Positions 32,981-43,045 of a stretch of 64,000 nt of DNA are shown one piece after another. Position 1 is the stretch's first letter, and every line of letters starts with the position of its first letter. Source of the DNA: Nitrincola alkalilacustris (GTDB lineage Bacteria > Pseudomonadota > Gammaproteobacteria > Pseudomonadales > Balneatricaceae); the NCBI RefSeq assembly GCF_008973755.1, contig NZ_WBOM01000004.1:248001-312000 (forward strand). Direction: 5' to 3'. Both the position numbers and the translations under genes were made by a program. Below the pieces are notes generated by a model. It ran no database searches and was not told the origin of the DNA. It saw only the letters and a list, made by a program, of their open reading frames with translations.

Positions 32981-34246
32981 TCAGGCGTCGATCAAAATCG
33001 CGCGAAAATCATTCACATTGGTCATCGTCGGGCCGGTGATTACAGCATCGCCCAGCGCCTCAAAAAAACCATGGCCATCGTTGTTTGCAAGTGAGTCCAC
33101 CGGCCGGATACCCTTCTCACGCGCACGCGCCAGCGTATCGGAATAGATGATGGCTCCGGCTATCTCCTCCTGACCATCAACACCATCGGTGTCCCCGGCC
33201 AGCGCAGCGATACCTTCATCGCCCTGCAGCGCTATTGCCAGCGACAAGAGAAATTCAACATTGCGACCACCTCGGCCCTGCCCACGCACTGTCACGGTGG
33301 TTTCACCACCCGACAGTAATACGCAAGGCGACTTGATCGGCTGGCCGTTTTTCCGCACCTGACGGGCGATACCCGCCATCACCTTCGCCACCTCTTTTGC
33401 TTCACCCTCGATACTGTCACCGAGAATCAGCGGTGTATACCCGGCTGCCTGGGCAACTTCGGCAGCTGCCTCAAGTGAACGCTGAGGAGTCGCGACGAAG
33501 TGGGTTTCAATCCGCGCCATACGCGGATCAGACGGCTTGACCGACTCATAGGCACCGGACTCCAGGCCCTGACGGATATGGGCCGGGATATCGATCTCGT
33601 AACGACGCAGGATCTCCAGCGCATCGGCGCAGGTAGAGGCATCGGCAATAGTCGGCCCCGAAGCCACATCCACTGGATTATCGCCCGGCACATCCGATAT
33701 CAGCAGGTTGTAAACCTTGGCTGGGTAGCAGGCTGCCGCCAGACGTCCACCTTTGATGGCCGACAGATGTCTGCGCACCGTGTTCATCTCGCTGATGGTG
33801 GCACCGGAGCTGAGCAGGGCACGATTGATCGCCTGTTTATCCTCCAGCGTGATCCCCTCGGCAGGCAGCGAGAGCAGCGCAGAACCACCACCAGAGATCA
33901 GTACAATCACCTGATCCTGCTCCGTCAGCCCTTCGACAGCCGCCAGGATGCGCTTGGCGGCCTCTTCACTGGCCTGATCCGGCACTGGGTGAGCCGCTTC
34001 GATGATCTCGATCCGCTCGCAGGGCACGCCATAGCCATAGCGAGTTACGACCAGACCGCTGATCTCACCCTGCCAGTTCTGCTCCAGCGCTCTGGCCATG
34101 GCCGCGGAGGCTTTACCTGCTCCGATTACCAGAGTTCTGCCTGCAACCGGTGCCGGCAGAAATGGAGCAAGGCAACGCTCGGGCTGGGCCACACGCAGAG
34201 CCGCATCAAACATATCGCGTAAAACTTTCTGTGCCTGCAGTTTCAT
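32981..34246 (-). CDS. Glycerate 2-kinase (MOFRL family; also named hydroxypyruvate reductase TtuD)
   Basis: 421 residues with the DUF4147/MOFRL architecture: GAGKASAAMARALE near the N-terminus, VLISGGGSALLSLP, SDVPGDNPVDVASGPT and C-terminal GRNVEFLLSLAIAL plus AGDTDGVDG. Members of this family phosphorylate glycerate to 2-phosphoglycerate; the older name TtuD (hydroxypyruvate reductase) is still used. In this operon it takes glycerate made by GlxR towards pyruvate kinase. It is the last gene before a strong terminator. Confidence 0.9.
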   Translation of the reverse strand: MKLQAQKVLRDMFDAALRVAQPERCLAPFLPAPVAGRTLVIGAGKASAAMARALEQNWQGEISGLVVTRYGYGVPCERIEIIEAAHPVPDQASEEAAKRILAAVEGLTEQDQVIVLISGGGSALLSLPAEGITLEDKQAINRALLSSGATISEMNTVRRHLSAIKGGRLAAACYPAKVYNLLISDVPGDNPVDVASGPTIADASTCADALEILRRYEIDIPAHIRQGLESGAYESVKPSDPRMARIETHFVATPQRSLEAAAEVAQAAGYTPLILGDSIEGEAKEVAKVMAGIARQVRKNGQPIKSPCVLLSGGETTVTVRGQGRGGRNVEFLLSLAIALQGDEGIAALAGDTDGVDGQEEIAGAIIYSDTLARAREKGIRPVDSLANNDGHGFFEALGDAVITGPTMTNVNDFRAILIDA

Positions 34247-34292
34247 CCTGACCTCTGTGCTCTATGTTCGTAACAATCCGCTACCCGGTCGC

Positions 34293-35753
34293 TCAACCGG
34301 CATTTAATGCAATTCGCTCACCCACGGTAAAAATCTTCATCGTATTGGTGCCGCCCTGAGCATTCAGGTAGTCACCCTTGGTGATGATGACACGGTCACC
34401 CTCTTGCAGCGCATCACGCTTGATCAGCTCATCCACCGCACGCTGATTGATCTCTTCCGGCGGTAGCTGATCCGCATAGAAGGGGATCGTCTGCACACCA
34501 CGATAGAGGGCAACACGATGCTGAGTATCCACCCGGCGTGACAGGGCATAGATCGGCAGTGGCGAGCGGATACGGGACATGATGCGTGGTGTCAGACCGG
34601 TTTCCGACATGCAGATGATCGCTTTCACGCCCTGCAGGTGGTTGGCGGCATACATCGCCGACAGCGCAATCGCCTCGTCTATCTGCTGAAACTCTTCATA
34701 GATGCGGTGCTTCGACTTGTGCGTGATCGGGTGCAGCTCGGCACCGATAATGATGCGCGCCATCGCTTCCACCGCTTCGGTCGGGTAATCCCCGGCGGCG
34801 GTTTCGGCTGACAGCATCACTGCATCAGTGTAGTCCATCACTGCATTGGCCACGTCCGACACTTCAGCACGGGTCGGCATCGGACTGTGGATCATCGACT
34901 CCATCATCTGGGTCGCAGTGATCACGATCTTGTTCAGGGAGCGAGCACGCGCAATGATATGCTTCTGCACCCCGACCAGCGTGGCATCGCCGATCTCAAC
35001 CGCCAGATCACCGCGTGCCACCATGACCACTTCCGAGGCGCGGATCACATCATCCAGTATCTCGTCATCGGCCACAGTTTCGGCGCGTTCGATCTTGGCC
35101 ACCAGGCCTGCAGTGGAGCCGGTCGCTTCAAGCAGTGCTCGGGCTTCGTGCATGTCAGAAGCATCACGCGGGAAGGAGACGGCAACATAATCCACGCCGA
35201 TCTCAGCCGCGAGTTTGATATCTTCCTTATCCTTGTCGGTCAGTGCTTTTGCCGACAGGCCACCGCCTTTGCGGTTGATCCCCTTGTTGTTCGACAGTTC
35301 TCCACCGATCAGCACGCGAGTGATCACCTGATCGCCTTCGACAGACTGTACCTCCAGCTCCAGGCGGCCATCATCCAGCAGCAGGATATCGCCGGGGCGG
35401 GAGTCGTTGACCAGCGCTTCGTAGTCGATACCGACCCGCTCCGCGGTGCCGGCCTCTTTATCCAGGCCTGAGTCCAGAATGAAAATCTGACCCTTTTTCA
35501 GGGTGACTTTCTTGCCCGCAAAGCGGGCGATGCGGATCTTCGGACCCTGCAGATCGCCCAACAGGGCAACATAGCGGCCATGACGGGCAGACACTTCGCG
35601 CACCAGTCTGGCGCGTTGGCGGTGTTCATCAGCCTCTCCGTGGGAAAAGTTCAGGCGCATCACATCGGCACCCGCCAGCACCAGTTTTTCAATGCTGTCA
35701 AAGGTGCTGCTGGAAGGCCCCAGCGTGGCGACGATTTTAGTGCGGCGTAACAT
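34293..35753 (-). CDS. pyk: Pyruvate kinase
   Basis: 486 residues from the ATG at 35753; the frame continues 33 codons upstream through hairpin sequence and is rejected. RRTKIVATLGPSS, MRLNFSHGE, KIERAETV, the catalytic MVARGDLAVEIG and ITATQMMESMI are all present. It converts phosphoenolpyruvate and ADP to pyruvate and ATP. Placing pyk with gcl, hyi, glxR and glycerate kinase gives a complete glyoxylate-to-pyruvate route apart from enolase. Confidence 0.95.
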   Translation of the reverse strand: MLRRTKIVATLGPSSSTFDSIEKLVLAGADVMRLNFSHGEADEHRQRARLVREVSARHGRYVALLGDLQGPKIRIARFAGKKVTLKKGQIFILDSGLDKEAGTAERVGIDYEALVNDSRPGDILLLDDGRLELEVQSVEGDQVITRVLIGGELSNNKGINRKGGGLSAKALTDKDKEDIKLAAEIGVDYVAVSFPRDASDMHEARALLEATGSTAGLVAKIERAETVADDEILDDVIRASEVVMVARGDLAVEIGDATLVGVQKHIIARARSLNKIVITATQMMESMIHSPMPTRAEVSDVANAVMDYTDAVMLSAETAAGDYPTEAVEAMARIIIGAELHPITHKSKHRIYEEFQQIDEAIALSAMYAANHLQGVKAIICMSETGLTPRIMSRIRSPLPIYALSRRVDTQHRVALYRGVQTIPFYADQLPPEEINQRAVDELIKRDALQEGDRVIITKGDYLNAQGGTNTMKIFTVGERIALNAG

Positions 35754-35816
35754 GATTTCAGGCTCCACAGAGAGACGAAAAATGGTGAGTGAGGCGTCAA
35801 CCACCTCACAGTATCT

Positions 35817-35863
35817 GAGGCCCGACCTGACCGGGCCTCCTGAGCCCCTCAACCGAGGGGCTC
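35817..35863 (-). other. Two adjacent hairpins in the glxR-pyk interval
   Basis: GAGGCCCG/CGGGCCTC (35817-35839) and GAGCCCCTC/GAGGGGCTC (35842-35863) lie side by side between the glxR stop and the pyk start. No T-run follows, so they may stabilise or process the mRNA or partly terminate it, setting a different level for pyk. Confidence 0.5.
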
Positions 35864-35895
35864 GTACAGCTTAACCCAACACTCCAGAGTGCTGA

Positions 35896-36789
35896 TCAGT
35901 TGGCATCCGGTGCCACAGCATGGTTTGCCATCAGCTCCAGCGCCTTGACCATACCGGAGTGATCCCAGTTGGCGCCGCCCTGTGCTTCACAGGCGTTGAA
36001 CAGGGACTGTGCCGTAGCGGTGTTGGGCAGTGACACACCCAGTTGACGTGCAGCATTCAGTGCCAGGTTCAGGTCCTTCTGGTGCAACGAGATACGGAAG
36101 CCCGGGTTGAAGTTGCGCTTCACCATACGCTCGCCATGCACTTCAAGAATGCGTGAGGAGGCAAAACCACCCATCAGGGCTTCACGTACACGGGCAGGAT
36201 CAGCACCCGCCTTGGATGCAAACACCAGTGCTTCGCCGACTGCTTCGATCGTCAGTGCCACGATGATCTGGTTCGCCACCTTGCAGGTCTGACCGTCACC
36301 ATTACCACCGACCAGGGTGATATTCTTGCCCATCAGTTCGAATATCGGCTTCACCTTCTCGAAGATTTCCGGTCTGCCACCTACCATGATAGACAGGGTG
36401 GCCGCTTTGGCGCCAACATCACCGCCTGATACCGGGGCATCCAGGTATTCACAATCCAGCTTGTTGATGCGGCTGGCAAACTCTTTGGTGGCGACCGGAC
36501 TGATAGAGCTCATATCCACCACGATCTTGCCGGAGGAGAGCCCTTCGGCTACGCCCTTGTCACCGAACAGTGCTGCTTCCACATCCGGTGTATCCGGTAC
36601 CATCAGAATGATGATATCAGATTTCTGTGCTACCTCAGCCGCACTGCTGCAGGCAGTCGCACCCGCTTCCACCAATGATTCCGGCACCTTGTGCAGGGTA
36701 TAGGCAGCCAGTTGATGTCCACCGTTGATCAGGTGCTGTGCCATAGGGGTACCCATGATACCCAGTCCGATAAATCCAATTGCAGCCAT
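35896..36789 (-). CDS. glxR: Tartronate semialdehyde reductase (2-hydroxy-3-oxopropionate reductase)
   Basis: 297 residues of the beta-hydroxyacid dehydrogenase family. It has the N-terminal GFIGLGIMGTPMAQHLINGGH nucleotide motif, DAPVSGGDVGAKAATLSIMVGG substrate loop and catalytic lysine in GQTCKVANQIIV. It reduces tartronate semialdehyde to D-glycerate with NAD(P)H. It is 57 bp downstream of hyi and its neighbours are the other glyoxylate-to-glycerate enzymes. Confidence 0.94.
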   Translation of the reverse strand: MAAIGFIGLGIMGTPMAQHLINGGHQLAAYTLHKVPESLVEAGATACSSAAEVAQKSDIIILMVPDTPDVEAALFGDKGVAEGLSSGKIVVDMSSISPVATKEFASRINKLDCEYLDAPVSGGDVGAKAATLSIMVGGRPEIFEKVKPIFELMGKNITLVGGNGDGQTCKVANQIIVALTIEAVGEALVFASKAGADPARVREALMGGFASSRILEVHGERMVKRNFNPGFRISLHQKDLNLALNAARQLGVSLPNTATAQSLFNACEAQGGANWDHSGMVKALELMANHAVAPDAN

Positions 36790-36846
36790 GTTACATTCCT
36801 CTCACATAATGCTTGTCTTGCATGATTCTTGGGGGTGGCGCTGTTT

Positions 36847-37626
36847 TCAGCTATTCAGTGCCTCGATCCAGCCGAGCCCGGCCTCTGTGGTACCGGCAGG
36901 CTTGTACTCGCAGCCAATCCAGCCGTCGTACTGCTTCTGCCTCAGCGCTTCGAACAGATAGCGGTAGTTGATCTCACCTGTGCCAGGTTCATTCCGGCCA
37001 GGGTTATCCGCCAGCTGCAGATGCGCGATACGATCCCAGTACTTCTGCATCGTATTGATCAGCTCGCCCTCCATGCGCTGTGCATGGTAGATGTCGTACT
37101 GAATGAACAGGTTGCTGCTGCCCACCTGATCAATGATCTCGGATGCCTGAGCCGTGCGGTTCAGATAGAAGCCTGGAATATCAAAGGTGTTGATCGGTTC
37201 GATCAGCAGACGGATATTCTCGGCAGCGAGCGCCGCAGCCGCGAAACGCAGGTTCTCGACAAAGGTCTCCTGCAGTGTCTCAGCTCTGACATTCTGCGGA
37301 GCAATACCCGCCAGGCAGTTCACCTGTGGGCAGCCCAGTGTTTTGGCATACTCTATCGCCTTGCCAACACCATCACGGAACTCGGCCACTCGATCCGGAT
37401 GACAGGCGATACCTCGCTCGCCACCCGCCCAGTCTCCTGCCGGCAGATTGTGCAGCACCTGCTGCAGGCCATTCTCAGCCAGCAGGTCGGCCAGTTGCTG
37501 TGCTGACCAATCGTAGGGGAAGAGATACTCCACCCCCTTGAATCCCGCTTTGGCAGCTGCCGCGAAGCGATCGGTAAACTCCACTTCGTTAAACAGCATG
37601 GTCAGATTTGCGGCAAATTTAAGCAT
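36847..37626 (-). CDS. hyi: Hydroxypyruvate isomerase
   Basis: 259 residues, a TIM barrel of the Hyi/xylose isomerase-like family (KFAANLTMLFNEVEFTDRFAAAAKAGFKGVEYLFPY; LIEPINTFDIPGFYL; IQYDIYHAQRMEG; GCEYKP). It interconverts hydroxypyruvate and tartronate semialdehyde. It follows gcl after 18 bp. Confidence 0.93.
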   Translation of the reverse strand: MLKFAANLTMLFNEVEFTDRFAAAAKAGFKGVEYLFPYDWSAQQLADLLAENGLQQVLHNLPAGDWAGGERGIACHPDRVAEFRDGVGKAIEYAKTLGCPQVNCLAGIAPQNVRAETLQETFVENLRFAAAALAAENIRLLIEPINTFDIPGFYLNRTAQASEIIDQVGSSNLFIQYDIYHAQRMEGELINTMQKYWDRIAHLQLADNPGRNEPGTGEINYRYLFEALRQKQYDGWIGCEYKPAGTTEAGLGWIEALNS

Positions 37627-37644
37627 CTTCTCTCTCCTGTTCTG

Positions 37645-39441
37645 TTATGCCGTTTGCCGAGCAGCCAGTGCGCTCGGTGCATCGTCGATACTCAGAGCAA
37701 GAGGTTCAAACTCATTGATCCCTTCCAGCTCGGTACCCATGGCTATATTGGTAACGCGTTCCAGTATAACTTCTATCACAACCGGTACCCGGTGCGTCTT
37801 CATCAGTTCTTGCGCTTTGGCAATCGCCGGTGCCATCTCTTCTGGGCGGAATACACGGATCGCCTTGCAACCCAGACCCTCTACAACCGTGACATGGTCG
37901 ACACCATAGTGATGCACCGCTGAGGTGTCATCCGGATGAACGTTGACATTGTCAAAGGCCAACTGGACACAGTAATCCATATCAAAGCCGCGCTGACTCT
38001 GGCGAATCAATCCCAGATAGGAGTTGTTCACCAGGATGTGCAGGTAAGGCAGCTTGAACTGCGCTCCTACCGCCAGCTCCTCAATCAGGAACTGGAAGTC
38101 GTAGTCACCTGAGATCGCAACGATGTTACGATCAGGATCAGCAGCACGAACACCCAGTGCAGCCGGTACGGTCCAGCCCAGCGGGCCCGCCTGACCACAG
38201 TTGATCCAGTTGCGTGGCTCGAACACATGCAGAAACTGCGCGGCAGCAATCTGTGACAGACCAATGGCACTGACATAGCAGGTATCACGATCCATGGCAT
38301 TGTTCAGGCACTGATAAACGCGCTGTGGCTTCATCGGTACTTCTTCGAAGTTGGTCTTGCGCAGCATGGTGCGCTTGCGCTCCTGACAGGCCGCAACCCA
38401 CTCGCTGCGATCCTTCAGGCGCCCTTCGGCTTTCCACTGCTCGGCCACTTCAACCAGCAGTTTCAAGGCGGCACCGGCATCCGACACAATCCCCAGATCC
38501 GGGTTGAACACGCGCCCTATCTGAGTCGGCTCGATATCGACATGCACGAAGGTACGACCTTCAGTGTAGGTTTCAACCGTACCGGTATGGCGGTTCGCCC
38601 AGCGGTTACCGATACCGAACACGAAGTCCGATTCGAGAACAGTAGCGTTACCATAACGGTGACTGGTCTGAAGCCCTGCCATGCCCGCCATCAGCGGATG
38701 ATCATCCGGAATCGTACCCCATCCCATCAATGTCGGGATAACCGGCACACCTGTGATTTCGGCAAAGCGCACCAGCAGATCCGAGGCATCGGCATTGATG
38801 ACACCGCCACCGGATACCAGAATCGGGCGCTCGGACTCATTCATCATGCTCAGCGCTTTCTCGACCTGAGCCAGAGTGGCTGCAGGCTTGTAGGGCACCA
38901 GCGGCTCGTAGGTGTCGATATCAAATTCTATCTCGGCCATCTGTACATCGATCGGCAGATCGATCAGTACCGGACCGGGGCGACCGGAGCGCATCAGGTG
39001 GAAGGCATGCTGGAAGGCACGTGGCACCAGCGCCGGTTCACGAACAGTTACCGCCCACTTGGTGACAGGCTTCGCGATCGACTCGATATCAACCGCCTGA
39101 AAATCCTCTTTGTACAGACGTGCACGCGGAGCCTGTCCGGTAATGCACAGAATCGGGATGGAATCAGCCGATGCCGCATAAAGGCCGGTGATCATATCCG
39201 TTCCGGCAGGACCGGAGGTACCGATGCAGATACCGATATTACCGGCCTTGGCACGGGTATAACCCTCAGCCATGTGGGAAGCACCCTCGACGTGACGGCC
39301 GAGTATGTGCTGGATGGAGCCATCTTTTCTCAATGCTGAGTAAAGTGGGTTGATAGCGGCACCGGGAACGCCGAACGCCGTCGTAACTCCCTCTTTTCTC
39401 ATTACTGCAACCGCAGCATCAACAGCACGCATACGAGCCAT
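37645..39441 (-). CDS. gcl: Glyoxylate carboligase
   Basis: 598 residues, a full-length ThDP enzyme of the acetohydroxyacid synthase family. The ThDP site is [29 protein letters not shown] and the N-terminus has [17 protein letters not shown]. Where most ThDP enzymes have a catalytic glutamate, Gcl has valine, and the N-terminal GVPGAA segment fits that. It joins two glyoxylates to tartronate semialdehyde and CO2. It is the first gene of the operon, divergent from a LysR regulator. Confidence 0.95.
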   Translation of the reverse strand: MARMRAVDAAVAVMRKEGVTTAFGVPGAAINPLYSALRKDGSIQHILGRHVEGASHMAEGYTRAKAGNIGICIGTSGPAGTDMITGLYAASADSIPILCITGQAPRARLYKEDFQAVDIESIAKPVTKWAVTVREPALVPRAFQHAFHLMRSGRPGPVLIDLPIDVQMAEIEFDIDTYEPLVPYKPAATLAQVEKALSMMNESERPILVSGGGVINADASDLLVRFAEITGVPVIPTLMGWGTIPDDHPLMAGMAGLQTSHRYGNATVLESDFVFGIGNRWANRHTGTVETYTEGRTFVHVDIEPTQIGRVFNPDLGIVSDAGAALKLLVEVAEQWKAEGRLKDRSEWVAACQERKRTMLRKTNFEEVPMKPQRVYQCLNNAMDRDTCYVSAIGLSQIAAAQFLHVFEPRNWINCGQAGPLGWTVPAALGVRAADPDRNIVAISGDYDFQFLIEELAVGAQFKLPYLHILVNNSYLGLIRQSQRGFDMDYCVQLAFDNVNVHPDDTSAVHHYGVDHVTVVEGLGCKAIRVFRPEEMAPAIAKAQELMKTHRVPVVIEVILERVTNIAMGTELEGINEFEPLALSIDDAPSALAARQTA

Positions 39442-39497
39442 GGTATCACCTCTTGTTCATTCTATCGGGTCATTCAACCGGATCATTCATTCAAGTC

Positions 39498-39521
39498 ATT
39501 CAATCTTTTTACTGATTGAAT
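39498..39521. promoter_or_regulatory. Candidate LysR operator between gcl and its regulator
   Basis: A perfect inverted repeat ATTCAATC / GATTGAAT with an 8-bp spacer, containing the T-N11-A pattern of LysR sites. Three TCATTCA heptamers precede it (39470-39500). It lies 57 bp from the gcl start and 106 bp from the regulator start. Confidence 0.5.
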
Positions 39522-39626
39522 CCAGCATATAGATCGAATATTCTGCGGTGAATAGCAGTTTTTTTACTTCTGTCGATACTTTTTGTATCTAACAAGCGGG
39601 TTATATCGAACGAGCTGGAGTATTGA

Positions 39627-40538
39627 ATGGATCGTTATACTGAAGTGCGCAGCTTTGCCCTGGTGGCCGAGCATGGCAGCTTTGCCGCTGCAGCATTAAT
39701 CGAAGGTGTCACGCCGGTGATCATGGGCCGCCGCCTGGATGCACTCGAGAAGCGCTTAGGTGTCAAGCTGATGCATCGCTCCACCCGTGGTCTGAAGCTG
39801 ACTGATCTCGGTGAGCAGTTTCTGGAAGGAGCCATGGCTTTGCTCAAGGAGTTCGACAAAATCGAATCCAGCATCACGGCGGATCGCAACACTGTGCGCG
39901 GTCATCTGGTGGTATCGGCTCCTGCCGCCTTCGGGCGCAAGCATGTGGCACCTCATGGCCCCGCATTTCAGAAGCGCTTTCCCGAGCTGAAGATCTCCTT
40001 CAACCTGACCGACAGCGTCGTGGACCTGGTGCGCGATGGCTACGATATGGCGCTGCGTATCGGCACTGTCACCGACCCCAATTATGTTGCGGTCAATCTC
40101 TACCCCAATCGTCGTGTGCTGTGTGCGACTCCCGATTATCTGGAGCGCAACGGTGCTCCGCAAACGCTGGAAGAACTCTCACAGCACAACTGCCTGGCCT
40201 TCAACCTGATGGGTGGCCAGCAGCGTGGCTGGACCTTTCTGCGAGATGGCAAACCGATTGCGATCAGGGTATCCGGAAACCTGGACTGTAACGATGGCGA
40301 ACTGCTGTTCGATTGGGTCAAGCAGGGGCTGGGTATCGGCTGGCGCTCCACCTGGGAGATACAGGCGGAGCTGAAACGCCGCGAACTGGTAACACTGCTG
40401 GATGAATATGCGATCCCGGCCTATGACATTCAGGCGATCTATCCACAGCAGCGCTTTCTACCCGCCAAGGTACGCTTTTTCATCGATTATCTGAAGGAGG
40501 TTTACAACCAGCCGGGCTATTGGGACGGCAGTCGTTGA
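39627..40538 (+). CDS. LysR-family transcriptional regulator
   Basis: 303 residues: N-terminal winged HTH (FALVAEHGSFAAAALIEGVTPVIMGRRLDALEKRLGVKLMHRSTRGLKLTDLG) and a LysR substrate-binding domain. Divergent from gcl, so it probably controls the glyoxylate operon, with glyoxylate or a related acid as a possible ligand; that is inference from position. It is 21 bp from the end of the convergent glcC gene. Confidence 0.9.
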   Translation: MDRYTEVRSFALVAEHGSFAAAALIEGVTPVIMGRRLDALEKRLGVKLMHRSTRGLKLTDLGEQFLEGAMALLKEFDKIESSITADRNTVRGHLVVSAPAAFGRKHVAPHGPAFQKRFPELKISFNLTDSVVDLVRDGYDMALRIGTVTDPNYVAVNLYPNRRVLCATPDYLERNGAPQTLEELSQHNCLAFNLMGGQQRGWTFLRDGKPIAIRVSGNLDCNDGELLFDWVKQGLGIGWRSTWEIQAELKRRELVTLLDEYAIPAYDIQAIYPQQRFLPAKVRFFIDYLKEVYNQPGYWDGSR

Positions 40539-40559
40539 GTGGATCAGAATCAGTGCTGG

Positions 40560-41309
40560 TTACCAGCCATTCAGGCGCATTGAGGCTCTCACCAGGCGCT
40601 GCTCCTCCGCTTCTATCTCCTGCAGGTTATCGCGAATACTGGAGATATGATCCAGTGCCGCCCGTCTCGCCTGCTCCGGCAAGCGATCCACCACGGCGCG
40701 ATAAAGCCGCGCATGCTGACGATCGATCTGGCGTTTTTGCACAGGTCGGTGGTAAAGATTGTTGACCGATGCAAAGACCGAGCTGATCAACAGATCCGTC
40801 AGCGATTGCAAGGTCTGCACCAGTACCGGATTGTGCGATGCCTGACAGATCGCCAGATGGAAAGCATGATCCAGATGTGCGTGCTGCTGCGGCTCAACAT
40901 CATCACGACTATTGGCTGCGACCATCTCCTCATAGCGTCGCCTGATCATGATAAAATCCGCCTCCGTTCCACGCAGTGCTGCCAGCCGCGCCGACTCACC
41001 CTCCAGCAGTGCCCGGACCTCGAGCAGATCATAAAGGGTGCGGGGGTGATCGCTGAACAGATGCATCAGAGGCGTGGTTGGCGCATCACCCATCATTCTG
41101 GCAACAAACGAACCCTTACCCTGGCGCGTCTCAATAATGCCGCGCCCACGCAGCACGTTCAGCCCTTCACGCAGGGCCGAGCGTGAGAAACCCAGCTTTT
41201 CCGACAAGCTTCTCTCGGAGGGCAGTCTCTGCCCTACCTTCAAGATACCATCCAGTATCAGGTGCTCGATACGCCCCGCCACAACATCGGCAATATGTCG
41301 TTTTTCCAT
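40560..41309 (-). CDS. glcC: FadR-type GntR regulator of glycolate use
   Basis: 249 residues: GntR winged HTH (QRLPSERSLSEKLGFSRSALREGLNVLRGRGIIETRQGKGSFV) and an all-helical FCD ligand domain with metal-binding-type D/H residues (DHAFHLAICQASHN). It is divergent from glcDEFG, with two identical-type palindromes between them, so it is assigned as GlcC, the glycolate-responsive regulator. Confidence 0.9.
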   Translation of the reverse strand: MEKRHIADVVAGRIEHLILDGILKVGQRLPSERSLSEKLGFSRSALREGLNVLRGRGIIETRQGKGSFVARMMGDAPTTPLMHLFSDHPRTLYDLLEVRALLEGESARLAALRGTEADFIMIRRRYEEMVAANSRDDVEPQQHAHLDHAFHLAICQASHNPVLVQTLQSLTDLLISSVFASVNNLYHRPVQKRQIDRQHARLYRAVVDRLPEQARRAALDHISSIRDNLQEIEAEEQRLVRASMRLNGW

Positions 41310-41322
41310 CTCACATACCTCT

Positions 41323-41337
41323 ACTGGTATGACCAGT
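41323..41337. promoter_or_regulatory. GlcC operator 1 (glcC side)
   Basis: ACTGGTATGACCAGT, a perfect palindrome (ACTGGT-N3-ACCAGT) fitting the TGGTnnnACCA core of the FadR family. It lies 13 bp before the glcC ATG, suggesting autorepression. Confidence 0.72.
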
Positions 41338-41428
41338 TTGAAAGCACAAGATTAAAAACCATCTATAATATCTAAATGCATGATATTTAATGCAATTACA
41401 AGCAAACAGTATAATTGAAAATAGATAA

Positions 41429-41443
41429 ACTGGTAGGACCAGT
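41429..41443. promoter_or_regulatory. GlcC operator 2 (glcD side)
   Basis: ACTGGTAGGACCAGT, the same half-sites as operator 1, 106 bp away centre to centre. It lies about 100 bp upstream of glcD, a position suited to controlling that promoter. Confidence 0.72.
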
Positions 41444-41545
41444 AAACATTTACATTGACTGACACAAGAATAACACCAAACTGAAGCGGTTTTCAGTACC
41501 CTTATTCCAGTCAAGACAACTGGATCCACTCAGGCGGAGCCTCGG

Positions 41546-43045
41546 ATGAACATTCTCCATGACGAACGCATAGACGGCGCATTGCCGGATGTAGACAAGC
41601 CAGCGCTGCTGAATGCTCTGCGAACCGACATGCCCGAGCTTCAGATACTGCACCAGCGCGAAGATCTAAAACCCTACGAGTGTGATGGCCTGTCGGCTTA
41701 TCGCACCACGCCTTTGCTGGTGGTGCTGCCAGACAGGATCGAGCAGGTGCAACAGATCATGCGCATCTGTCACCAGCGCCACGTCCCGGTGGTTGCCAGA
41801 GGCGCCGGCACCGGGTTATCGGGTGGTGCCCTGCCACTGGAGAAAGGGGTGCTGCTGGTAATGGCCAGATTCAACCGGATTCTGGAAATAGATCCCGAGG
41901 CTCGCTGTGCGCGTGTGCAGCCTGGCGTGCGTAATCTGGCAATCTCGGAAGCCGCGGCCGCACATCAGCTCTACTATGCCCCCGACCCCTCCTCTCAGAT
42001 CGCCTGCTCGATCGGTGGTAATGTCGCGGAAAACGCCGGTGGCGTACACTGTCTTAAATATGGCCTGACGGTCCATAACCTGCTGCAGGTGGAGATAGTC
42101 ACAGTCGAGGGTGAGCGCATGACGCTTGGCAGCCACGCTCTGGACGCCGCAGGCTATGATCTGATGGCACTTTTTACCGGTTCGGAAGGGATGCTCGGCA
42201 TCGTGGTGGAAGTCACGGTCAAGCTCCTGCCGAAACCGCCCATGGCTCGCGTGCTGATGGCCAGTTTTGACGATATCGGTAAGGCCGGCCGCGCCGTCGG
42301 AGAGATCATCTCAGCCGGGATCATTCCCGGCGGGCTGGAGATGATGGACAATCTGGCCATTCGTGCCGCCGAAGACTTCATCCATGCAGGCTATCCGGTA
42401 GAAGCCGCCGCCATCCTCCTGTGCGAACTGGATGGTGTCGAGTCGGATGTCAACGAAGATACCGATACCGTACGCAACGTGCTGGAAGCAGCCGGTGCGA
42501 CCGAAATCCGCATCGCGAAGGATGAAGCAGAGCGTCAGCGTTTCTGGGCAGGTCGAAAAAATGCCTTCCCGGCTGTCGGTCGCATGTCACCTGATTACTA
42601 CTGCATGGATGGCACCATCCCGCGGCGTGAACTGCCCCATGTACTCCAGGGAATTGCCGATCTGTCAGACACCTATGGTCTGAGAGTGGCAAACGTTTTC
42701 CATGCCGGTGATGGCAATATGCATCCGCTGATTCTGTTTGATGCCAATCAGGAGGGCGAACTTGAGCGTGCCGAAGAGCTGGGCGGCAAGATTCTGGAGC
42801 TGTGCGTCAAGGTCGGCGGGTCCATTACCGGAGAGCATGGCGTCGGGCGCGAAAAGATCAACCAGATGTGCACCCAGTTCAATGATGATGAGCTGGAGCT
42901 TTTCCATGCCGTGAAAGCCGCCTTTGATCCGCAATGTCTGCTCAATCCCGGCAAGAATATCCCGACCCTGCACCGCTGTGCCGAGTTTGGCGCCATGCAT
43001 ATTCATAATGGCGAACTGCCCTTCCCCGAACTGGAGCGTTTCTGA
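41546..43045 (+). CDS. glcD: Glycolate oxidase, FAD-binding subunit
   Basis: 499 residues, full-length GlcD: FAD-binding ARGAGTGLSGGALP, PSSQIACSIGGNVAENAGGVHCLKYG, and the C-terminal FHAGDGNMHPLILF and GEHGVGREK motifs. With GlcE and GlcF it oxidises glycolate to glyoxylate and passes electrons to the respiratory chain. The stop shares one base with the glcE start (TGATG). Confidence 0.96.
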   Translation: MNILHDERIDGALPDVDKPALLNALRTDMPELQILHQREDLKPYECDGLSAYRTTPLLVVLPDRIEQVQQIMRICHQRHVPVVARGAGTGLSGGALPLEKGVLLVMARFNRILEIDPEARCARVQPGVRNLAISEAAAAHQLYYAPDPSSQIACSIGGNVAENAGGVHCLKYGLTVHNLLQVEIVTVEGERMTLGSHALDAAGYDLMALFTGSEGMLGIVVEVTVKLLPKPPMARVLMASFDDIGKAGRAVGEIISAGIIPGGLEMMDNLAIRAAEDFIHAGYPVEAAAILLCELDGVESDVNEDTDTVRNVLEAAGATEIRIAKDEAERQRFWAGRKNAFPAVGRMSPDYYCMDGTIPRRELPHVLQGIADLSDTYGLRVANVFHAGDGNMHPLILFDANQEGELERAEELGGKILELCVKVGGSITGEHGVGREKINQMCTQFNDDELELFHAVKAAFDPQCLLNPGKNIPTLHRCAEFGAMHIHNGELPFPELERF

